The notes under the pieces are model-generated. The model made no database searches. It saw only the letters and a list, made by a program, of their open reading frames with translations, and was not told the DNA's origin. Of a stretch of DNA of 64,000 nt, positions 32,690 through 43,100 are shown piece by piece. The position numbers were made by a program, and so were the translations under genes. Every line of letters starts with the position of its first letter. Positions within the stretch are counted from its first letter, which is position 1. Origin of the DNA: Hippopus hippopus (lineage: Eukaryota > Mollusca > Bivalvia > Cardiida > Cardiidae); NCBI GenBank assembly GCA_946811185.2, contig OX328109.1, positions 4,340,001-4,404,000 on the forward strand, read 5' to 3'.

Positions 32690-33055
32690 AGCAGAAAGTG
32701 TAAATCCACGATCAGACTGCACTTTCTCTGCAGTCTGATCTTGTCTATACTGTCTTTAAAAATTCTGATCTAAATCTTGTTTCTCTATGTAAATGGATAA
32801 CTTGAAATTAATTGGTCCAGGGGTCATAGACAAATACAAGATCAGACTGCACCTTCTGTGCAGTCTGATCTTGTCCTACACTGCAAAAAGGTGTTCTGTC
32901 CTAGATCTTGTTTGTCCATGTAACCAGAACACTAAATATTTATTGGTCTTGGGGTCACAGACAAATCGAAGATCAGACTGCACCATCTGGGCAGTATGAT
33001 CTTGTTCTACACTGTCTGCAAAAGGCATTCTAATCTAGATTTTGCTAGTCTATGT
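32690..33055 (+). repeat. Three tandem MITE-B-type hairpins, period about 130 bp
   Basis: Hairpins at about 32706, 32837 and 32966, each AAGATCAGACTGCACC...GCAGTCTGATCTTGT, separated by CTAGATCTTGTTTGTCCATG and ATTGGTCCAGGGGTCA.AGAC spacers that are also conserved. Confidence 0.85.
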
Positions 33056-33114
33056 TTACAACTAGAGTTTTGCATAGCCCTCCTAGAATTAACCTGTACT
33101 TTCATCACTTAAAA

Positions 33115-33225
33115 GCATTATTAAATGACAGACATATGAGTATTAAAAATTACAACCATAAGAAAAAAAAGTATGAGGATTAAAAATTACAACCATAAGA
33201 AAAAAAAAGTACAACCATACGAAAA
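33115..33225. repeat. Short tandem repeat with AAAAATTACAACCATAAGAA
   Basis: Units of about 48 bp at 33145 and 33183, partly repeated a third time. Confidence 0.8.
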
Positions 33226-33228
33226 ATT

Positions 33229-33438
33229 CACCCTTTTACCAGACTACAAAAATTTTACACTAATCTAAACTGAAATCATTTGCAAGTGACCAATCAAACA
33301 TATCTCAGATGACTTGATCTGTCTTTAAAACGGTAAAAAACAAAGTTCTTTACCATTATTTTCTCTTTTTGCCAGAATGTTTTTAAAGAAAAAGAAATCT
33401 TCCTGTGATTCATATCAAAACCTTTGGTAAATGATTAA
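33229..33438 (-). mobile_element. MITE-A diverged copy
   Basis: CCTTTTACCAGACTACAAAA start; hairpin mostly lost; shares the TTAA at 33435. Confidence 0.65.
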
Positions 33439-33663
33439 CTCTCCACCAAACAACAAAATTTTAGAATGGTCCAAATTAAAAACATTTACAGATGACAAAT
33501 CAGAGGTCGCCCAAGTGATAAAATTTGTTCTTGATAGGGTAGAAAACATTGAGGGAAAAGGAGAAAATGCTGGTTACCAGCATTTTCTCGTTTTCCCACA
33601 ATGTTTTCAGAAGCCTTCTTCTTAAGGGTCTTTAAAGATCAGGATAGTGTGGTAAAGGGTTAG
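33435..33663 (-). mobile_element. MITE-A full copy
   Basis: TTAACTCTCCACCAAACAAC start, GTGTGGTAAAGGGTTAG end. Confidence 0.87.
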
Positions 33664-33667
33664 TTGA

Positions 33668-33915
33668 CAAGAGCACTGCATGCAGGTGTCAACGCTGGGC
33701 TGCAAGTGGTTGATTTTCAGTGAAAGTTCTAAGTCGAAAAAGGGCATAACTTTGTCAAAAATATTTTGTTGATTGCCTGCCCCTCTTGTATGAGTTCCCC
33801 TTTTAATAGTTAACAACTTGTCAAAGTTTGAAGTAAATATCTTCAGTAATAACAGAAAAATTACAATATGTCAAAGTTTTTAGAAACAGTTGTTTTCGTC
33901 AAAAACAGCCGAACA
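33668..33915 (+). repeat. Family G copy just 3' of the gene
   Basis: ACAAGAGCACTGCATGCAGG start, AAAGGGCATAACTTTGTCAA, GTAAATATCTTCAGTAATAA, GTTGTTTTCGTCAAAAACAG end. Probably lies in or next to the 3' UTR. Confidence 0.8.
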
Positions 33916-33943
33916 AATAAAAACCACTAAAATACTAAAAACA

Positions 33944-34102
33944 TCAATCTAAAAGATCATCTGTCTCCAAATTAATGATGTTTTCACCAACAGATCCTGC
34001 TGTCAGCTGCCGTAGCACAAGACGTTTATAAACGCCATTTTTGGACAATAACTCATCATGAGTTCCCTGCTCTGCTATTTCACCTTTATCTATAACAACC
34101 AC
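33944..34102 (-). CDS. Exon 17: NBD C-terminus and stop
   Basis: 159 nt, acceptor TTGCAG|GTGGTT, stop TGA at 33944-33946. Reads [13 protein letters not shown], the usual ABCB ending, then an acidic tail of about 20 residues. I could not place the 3' UTR end: a Family G repeat lies just downstream and no clear polyadenylation signal stands out. Confidence 0.95.
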   Translation of the reverse strand: MVVIDKGEIAEQGTHDELLSKNGVYKRLVLRQLTAGSVGENIINLETDDLLD

Positions 34103-37100
34103 CTGCAAGATAATAAGAGAACACTTTTTAACCCTTTACCAAAAGACAAAGTTTTAGACTTGTCCAAATTGAAAGCATTTGCAGATGACAAATTAAAGGT
34201 GGCCTAAATGATGAAATTTGTCCTTGAAAGGGTAGAAAACATTGTGGGAAAAGGAGAAAATGCTGGTTATCAGCATTTTCTCCTTTTCACTCAATGTTTT
34301 TTAAAGCTTTCTTTCTCAGGGTAGTTAAAATTTGGGATGGTGTGGTAAAGAGTTAAGCAAAATGTGTTACAGGATTCTAGTATTTTCTTCCTTTGCCCAC
34401 AATGTTTTCTCCATTTTCAAAGGAAAATCATGTCAATTTAGCAGCATTTAAATTCTGTGTTCTGATTTTAAGTCCAGTTATGATTAATCAAATCTTTACC
34501 AAACAACAAAATTCTAGACTTGTCCACACTGAAAGCATTTGCAGACAACAAAATAAATGTGACTGTAAAATTTAAAAATTTGAGGGAAGGACAGAAAATA
34601 TTGTGGGGGGAAAAAGCTTCTTTCTCAGGGTCGTGAAAAGTTAGGATTGTGTGTAATTGATTGTAATTAACTCTTTCAGCACCAATTAACTTGACCTCCT
34701 TCGATGGCTCTAAATACAATCCACTGAAACTAACAAAGATTTTGATTGTATAGGCTTGACTACACAAGCGGATGGTATAGATCAAAGATCAGACTGCACG
34801 TTCTGTGCAGTCTGATCTTGATCTATGCCATCCGCAAAAGTCACAATTTTCACCATTTTCGTGTTAAGTAGTTATTATTTAGAAATTTAGCATTTTACCT
34901 TTGAAGCGTTTCTCACTGTAGACAATCTATGGGCTATAACCAATACAGTTCTACCCTTCATGGCTCTGTCTATAGCTTCCTGGACTAAATGTTCTGATTC
35001 TGCATCCAAAGCACTTGTTGCCTACAAAATACAAACTCTTTACACAAAATGTGACTCATTACAAGAAATAAAGCTCTTAAAACCTAAATAAAAACTCATA
35101 ACACAGAACTAGCAGATAATAAGATTACAGATTGAATCACTTTAAAAGGATTTGTAGAAGATAAATGTGGATAAAATTGGCGGTTTTTATCAACATAGGG
35201 CACAAAAGTTGTCAGGAAAGGAGACAGTCCAGTTTAAGATTTGCTCCTTTTCCAATAATGTTTTCAACATGTTGTTGTAGTTCATTCCTATCACATGTAA
35301 CTGTGACATGACATATAACTATTGGCAAACAACATTCCTAATTCACCTGAGAATCACATGAAAATGACCTTTTTTTGAACTGTATCCCTACCTTACCAAT
35401 TAATTTTAAGGCTATTATATTCTACACCACCCAGCAGTTAGAATATATTTTACTTTGAGGGATCTATATCCTTACCTCATCTAGTAGTAAGATCACAGGA
35501 TCCATTATCAAGGCCCTTGCTATGGCAATTCTTTGCTTCTGACCGCCAGACAGACGAACCCCTCTCTCGCCCACCAAGGTGTCATACCCTTGTTCGAATC
35601 CTGATATAAACTCATGAGCATTGGCTTCCTTGGCTACAGCAACCACCTACAACATATACAAACATGTCCTACTTGCAAGACTGGATCTTGAAAAGCTTAT
35701 TAACCTTTAACCCTTTACCACATAATCCCGACTTTTAATGACCCTGAGGAAGAAGCCTTTTGAAAACATTGTGGGAAAAGGAGAAAATGCTGGTAACCAG
35801 CATTTTCTCCTTTTCCCACAATGTTTTCTAACCTTTCAAAAATGAATTTCAATTTTTGTCTTTCTCATAATATTTATCAGACTAGAGCTTACAAAGCTTA
35901 TCTACCCTTAACAATTTCCACATCAACAAACTGTTGACTCTTCCAAATTGAGAGTTACAGCAGACAATTGGCACATACAAGCGGAGATTCTCCAATAGGG
36001 TAAAAAAACAATGTGGATTAGTATGAAAATGCTGGTTACCAGCATTTTCTCATTTTCCAATAATGTTAACCAGACAGAAAAATTTTAGACTCCTCAAAAT
36101 TAAATTTATTGGCAGATGATACAGTAAACTAGGCTCAAATGATGGAATTTGTCTTTGAAAAAGTAAAAATCGTTGCAGAAAAGGAGAAAATGCTGGTTAC
36201 CATGCTGGTTACCAGCATTTTCCCCTTTACCCACAATGCTTTTAAAAGCCTTTTTCTCCTGGGTTGCTAAATCTCGGGATTGTGTGGTAAAGCATTAATC
36301 AGAATGACTCTTGCAGTTTTCTAAAACCAACTGGGATACACCATACTCAGGGTTGGTCATCTGAACAATCTACAGGAGAAAAAGCAGTACCTACCTCTTC
36401 CAAGGTTGCATTTTTCCCATAAGCAATGTTGTCTTTAATGGAGCAGGCAAACAGTGTTGGCTCTTGGCTCACCATGGATATTTTCTGGCGGAACCATTGG
36501 GGGTCAAGGTCACATAGTTTACTACCTCCTGAAGCATTTATAACATTAAAAATACATATTCTAACATGACACATGAATTCAGCTCTATAAACACAGTGCA
36601 ACGAAAGCGTGGTAAAATCTACGTTATTCTATGTAGAGTGACATAATTCTGTATAGAGTGACGTCATTCTGTATAAAGTAAGTAAGTAAGTTATTCAATG
36701 GAATATAATCTGCATCCGCGTTTTTACTCTAAGTATGAACTTGTTTTCCTTTGATTAAGAGTTGGTCATGTTAGAATTGAAATAATCTTCTTTCTATCGT
36801 GGTTTATCGTTCAATAAACCACGTTGTGAGTTATAAGGCGCAATGAATAATCCACTCGTGCTATCGCCCTCGTGGATTATTTATTGTGCCTCATAACTCA
36901 CAACTGTGGTTTATTGAACGATAAACCACGACAGAAAGAAGATTATTTCTTAATTACCTGCTGACAGTAGTTTTAGACTGGTTTGTTTTGATAGCATTGG
37001 TAGATAAAAAGAAAATGTGACTCAAATGATTTGTCCTTGAATGGGAGAAAACCATCTGGGAAAAAGAGAAAATGCTGGTTGTTATCTAAAAGCATCTTGG

Positions 37101-40100
37101 TTGTAAAAGCACCTGATCTTTTGCTAAGAGATAAGAAATATTTTGGTATGGGTAGTGATCTGAGTGCATTCTTTTCTTTTATAGCAGCTCTTGATTCTTG
37201 ACGTATTAATGAATAAACTTAATACGCAAAAAAAAACAAAACAAGAGCACTGCATGCGGGTCCCAACACCTGGCTGCAAGTGCTTGATTTTCAGTCAAAA
37301 TTCTAAGTCACAGAAGGGGCATAACTTTGTAAGAATTACTTAGATGGTTGCCTGTCCCTGTTGTATGAGTTCCTCTTTTGATAATTAACAACTTGTCTAA
37401 GTTTGAAGTAAATATCTTCAGTAATAACAGAGATATTACAAATGTCAAAGTTTTTGCACCTCCAAAATGACATTAACTCATTGTTTTCTTCGAAAACAGC
37501 CAAGCTCAAAAAAAGGAGTTAGAAGCTGCAGAAGATATTTTTCATTTTGAAGCAGGAAACTGTTGACATCCTAGAGGAAATAAAGGAAATGACAGAAATT
37601 AAATCACTGCACTGAACTGATTTTTCCTGCCAAAGAAAATTAAATTTGGGAAGGATGGGACTGAATGAATAAAGGATGGAATAATTGATGGATAGACAGA
37701 TATCAGGACATGCCTATGAATTATGTGAAAACAATATCCTCTTTCCTTTCAGTGAGTATAAAAAGATGAGACTCTTACCAAGTGTGATTGTCCCCTCATC
37801 GGGGTCATAAAATCTCTCAATCAGATTCACAATGGTGGATTTACCACCACCAGAGGGACCAACCAGGGCAACCATGTTCCCAGGTTCAACTGTAAAACTG
37901 AGATCCTGAAAAAAAAGTTGATCAGACACAAATGCAATGGATGTAAATTTTCTGACTGTTTCCTTCTATTTTCTAGTATTTGGTTTTCAAACCTTATGGT
38001 GTAATTTTTAAAACACTTATCTTTGTTAAAGAACAGTCCTTCACTTCTGCAATCTTTGTAATAAAACATTTCCCATTGTACAATAAAAAAAAAATTTTAA
38101 AAAGTTAATTGATTAAAATCCAAGACAAATAGTCTAAAATTTGGTAAAAAGTTGAAAGACACTTCAAATTCAAAAGTAAAAAATGGAAACTTCTTTGAAT
38201 TAAGGAATGAAGAGAATTTTTTTGTTTTCATTGAGGTATGAAAAAAAAACCTAATCACACTGTATGAAACCGCGAAGCGGTTTCATACAAAAGTGTGATT
38301 AGGTTTTTTCTTCATACCTCCATGAAAACAAAAAAAAATTCTCTTCATTCCTTATAATTCAATATCACAGACAACAAATATGCACTTAAATAATACTAAC
38401 TGCTCTTTTTGTGTAAATCCAACATTGCGTATTTATTTACTGTCCTTTTCATTGATATTTCAAAGCGCGGTAAAACTGCTCCTTCATGACGTCAAATGAC
38501 GTAATTCATGACGTCATTACAGTATTGAACGTTTGCAGATTGAGTGGATTTATTATTAGAAGTTCAATACACTAGAATTAAGTTGAAAATAAGATCGTTT
38601 AAACCCAGCAGAGTAACAATGAGTTTTCAGCTCTCTCTTTGAATTTACTGTTGGACTTTTTTTTCAGTATTCAGAAAAAACAAATTCAGCTAGCAATTTA
38701 ATCTTCGGACTCGATATAAAATCAGACCGAAAAAACATTATGAAATCTCGTATATATATGTTTGTTTACATTACTTTGACTGCAAAAGTAGTTCCGGCAC
38801 TGCTAAATTTTTTTTTTCATGGAGCTATGAAAAAAAATTTTCAGCCAATCAGAACTCGCCAATGTTCATGAAAACTATTAATATTGAATTATAAATATTT
38901 GATCATAATTACTAAGTATTATCAGTATTTCAACTTTTTAATCCTTAAAAAAACAACCCGTCTTGACCACAAGACTCCTAAAAAATTGTAAAGAAAGGAT
39001 AAAATGCTGGTAATCAGCATTTTCTCATTTTTTCAACAATGTCTTCCATATTTTCAACGACCAATCCAATTATGTGAGTGTTTAATTTTTTGTCTGCTGC
39101 CAGTGTTTTCAATACTGACAAGCCTGAAATTTTGTGACCTTGTAACAAGTCTCGGAGTATTACAATTATAACTGAGCAGCACTCTAGGACTACGGAGATT
39201 CATGCATCTTAGTAATACATTATACCAAGCCAGTGATCACAAAATTATGGATCAGTAAGATCGATTTTGTCTAACAACCAAAGGAATCATGGGGTAAAAT
39301 GGTCCTTGGACATGGAGAAAACTGACCAAAAGCGTTGCCACAGATCAGCCAGCATGGACTGCACAGGCTGACCTGAATGGATACATTTTGTAGATGCATT
39401 AAAACTCCTTTTCACAGAGCATGGCTCAACTGCTTGTGACTTTCTTACCTTTATGACTTTAGTCTCAGGTCTTGAGGGGTAAGTAAAACTAACTGACTGA
39501 AACTCTACACCTGTGAAATTAAAAAGAAAAAACTGCCTTTACCCTTACAGCATTAAACCCAGCCTTATTTGCTTATGCTGACAGTGTAAATCAATATCAG
39601 ACTGCACAGAACCTGCAGTATAATCTAAGATCTACACTTTCTACTATTTTTAGAAATATTCTTGAAAAAATATCCTCAAAGTTGCGATGAATTGATCTTT
39701 TTTTCAGCATTTGGAAAATTTCATTTTATTTTGCACTCTAAGCGTAACAACACAGGCAGACAGCTATTTCTTATATCTTTCATACTTCTAAATACATCAA
39801 AACAAAAGGAGAAATTGCTCAATACAAGCAATAATTTCACACATATTCATACACATTTTAACTGTGTGAAAAATAATTCAGGTTTAAATGCACTTCTTAT
39901 ATGGGTTGCCCTTTTAACACTTAAAATCCAATCCAAAGTATAAGATATGAGAGATACAAGAAAATGTCTACAGAGTTTTCGCACTATGATAGCAACAACA
40001 ACAACAACTGCATAGTAGACAACAAACCTGTGACAATACTTCTGTTTTTTTTTAATCACCTTACCAAATAATAAAAGTTTAGACTTTTCCAAATCCAAAG

Positions 40101-43100
40101 CATTTCAAGACAGCAAATTAAATGTAGTTCAAATGGTTGCATTTGTCCTTGAAAAGTAGAAAACATTGTTGGAAAAGGAGAAAATGCTGGATACCAGCAT
40201 TTTCTCCTTTTCCTTCAATGTTTTCATTCAAACGCCATATCCCTTGGGGTTGTTAAAACTCAGGATTGCAAGGTAAATAGTGGTCAACAGCAAATCTAGA
40301 AAGGAAAAAAAAAAACTTACATCCATCCAGGTTTGGTAGAATTTCTCCATTTTCATTTGGCACAGCTGGTTTTCTATCTAACAGATCAAATATACGTATA
40401 GATGCCCCTAGAGCCTGAAAATATCAATGAGGCATACACTGCAATTTCTAGTCTTCAAACATTGGACAAATGAGACATATTGGTAGTTTGAAAGCATTTT
40501 CAAGAATAGTATTTCTATACAAAAACAAGAGCATCAGATGTGGATACCAATGCTTTGCTGTGGTTGCTTGATTTTCAGTGAAAATTTCAAGTTATTAAAG
40601 GGGCATAACTGTGTCAAAATACTTTGGTAGTTACCTGTCCCTGTTGTATAGGTCCCTCTTTTGATACTTAACAACTTGTTTGCAGTAAATATCTTCAGTA
40701 ATTACAGAGATATTATAAAATGTCAAAGTTTTTGCACAATCCAGGGATAACCCAAATGCAGACGGCGCAAGGACTAAGACAATACCTCAACATCTTCTAT
40801 GAAAACAGCGCAAGAACTAAGACAATACCTCAACATCTTCTATGAAAACAGCTGAACTAAATATGGGAAAGCAACCCTAGTTTTCAGAAAAAAAATTGTG
40901 GGACTAAACCTATCAAAGGCTGACAAATAACCCTCCACACACTACTTCAGGAAGAACTTTAAAAGGCCATAACTCTTGTGATAGTCAATCATTCATGATG
41001 AAAATTGGAACTGCAAAGTTCCCATGGAAGGAAGGCCTCCATTTACATTTCAGTCAAATTTGTTGAAAACTGTTGGATAAAAAGACAACACATAAAACTG
41101 ACTGACAAAATGGACAACCTGATTTCAGTGAACCAACCCAAATTTATTGTGGGGTGTATTGTTAATTATGCCACAAGTCCTCTAACACCCCATGGTAAAA
41201 AGCTTTTGAATGTAGAGTTATTCTCTCACCTGCATAAAGTCTCCATACAGAGCAGACATCAGGGCAAATGCCATGGCAACTTGTAGTGTGTACAGTAAAA
41301 ATGCTGGAGAAACAACATAAAAATGTCATCTTAAGATAACAAGAGTACCATATGCAGGTCCCAACGCTTGGATGCAGTTGCTTTCACTGAAAATTCTAAG
41401 TCAAAAAAGTGTCACAGCTGTGTCAAAAATATTTTGATAGCTACCTGCCCCTGGTGTATGGGTTCCCCTTTTTTATAGTTAACAGTTGGTCCAAGTTTGA
41501 AGTAAATAGCTTCAATAATGACAGGGATGTTATAAAATGTCAAAATTTTTGCACAAAATTGCAGATGATGCAAGGGCTACAACAATACCCCAATGTTACC
41601 TTTGATACCAGCTAAGCTAAAAACAAACATTTCAGGGACAGCAAAATCTTTTTCAACTCTTTACGAGACAACAAATAAACCCTTTCCAACACAACAATTT
41701 TTAGAATATTTCAAATTCAAAACATTTGCTGATAACCAGCATCCTCTCCTTATTCCCACAATCTTTTCAACCCTTTCAAATCCCATCATTTGAGCTGTAT
41801 TTAATTTCTCGTCTGCAAAATCCATTCGAATTGAAAGACTATGATTCTGTCATCTAATAAAGCTCTACAACTTTTTGTTTGTAGGTCAGATTGTACAATG
41901 TGCTGACCTGTCAAAATTCCAGGTGTTACTCCAGTACTTTGATCCTTTGAGTTCTCATGCACCAATTTTCCGCCATACCACAGTACAACACTGATCGATC
42001 CATAGATCATAAGCCCTATTGCACCTTCAAATATGCCTGAAACAGGAAGTAAATAATTCAGTGATATCTTCATAAAATAACTCTGTACCAAATAATCTCA
42101 TGTTTTAACAACCTTAAGAAAAAGGAACCAGAAGAAAATGTTGGTAACTGGTATTTTCTCCTTTTTCCACTACGTTTTTCTTCGCTAAAGAAATCTTGTT
42201 GCATCTCTTGAGCCATATTTCATCTACAATGTTTTCTAAAGCCTTGTTTATTTGGGTCATTAAACCTTGAAATAGCATAAAATCATGAGATAATGCAGTT
42301 TCCATTTTTAGCTCTGGTAGCCATCTTGTTCAGATGATTAGAACAGTCTGAGCAATTTCAGTGCAGGGTCACACTTATGCAGCATTCTGTGAAATTATTC
42401 CAAAATCGCTTGAAAAAATTTTAACCCATAAACAAGATGCCTGACATTTCTTTAACTTTTTACCAAACAATAAAATTTTAGACTAGTCCCTTACTGAAAG
42501 CATTTACAGACAAACAATTAAAGGTTGCTCAAATGCCAAGATTTGTCCTTGATAGGAAAGAAAACATTGTGGAAAAAGGAGAAAATGCTGGTTACCAGCA
42601 TTTTCTCCTTTTCCAACAATGTTTTCAAAAGTCTTCTCCATTAGGGTCGTTAAAACCCATGCTTGTGTGGTAAAGGGTTAATCGTCTTCAGTTGGTCATG
42701 TGACCAAAGAATGATGCATCTGCCTGAGAAGTTGATAACCTTTCCCAATCAGAGACATAAACCATGTTTTTACTTTAAAAACCAAAAACACATCAAATGC
42801 AAAGAAAAGTTACCTCCAGCTGCAGCTAATTTTTTCCCAACTTTGTAACTTTTATCTACGTCCTCGCCATACAGTGCTGTCACTTTTTTCTCTCCTGTAA
42901 AGGTTCTTACTGTCCGGATGCTGGACAGACTTTCCTCCGCTTGGGTGCCTGCATCTCCAAGTCGGTCTTGAAAATCCTGGCGCAAGTTCTTCATGTATTT
43001 ACCTGTTTTGCAGAATATTAATTGGTTTTGGTTTTGTTTTCTTCTTTTTTTTTGTTTTTTTTCTTTAATAAAAAGGTCACACAAAAAAATCCACCTGTAC

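Larger units (their letters stand above)
36529..37778 (-). other. Intron 13: long palindrome, partial MITE-A, Family G copy
   Basis: 1250 bp. Holds the 36783-36950 inverted repeat, a truncated MITE-A near 36960-37130 and a Family G repeat at 37240-37510. Confidence 0.75.
37906..39448 (-). other. Intron 12: palindrome, one MITE-A and one MITE-H
   Basis: 1543 bp. Contains the fold-back at 38200-38360, a diverged MITE-A at about 38939-39160 and a MITE-H at 39183-39431. The stretch 38400-38930 has a TTTCATGGAGCTATGAAAA palindrome at about 38817 and looks like the rest of the fold-back element. Confidence 0.7.

Noticed and set aside
32690..33055. CRISPR-like regular array
   Set aside because: Three hairpins with conserved spacers at about 130 bp in an animal genome; repeat and spacer sizes and spacer similarity do not fit CRISPR.
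33802..33807. ATTAAA polyadenylation signal (minus strand) for the transporter
   Set aside because: It falls inside a Family G repeat, and the same hexamer is frequent by chance in this AT-rich sequence.
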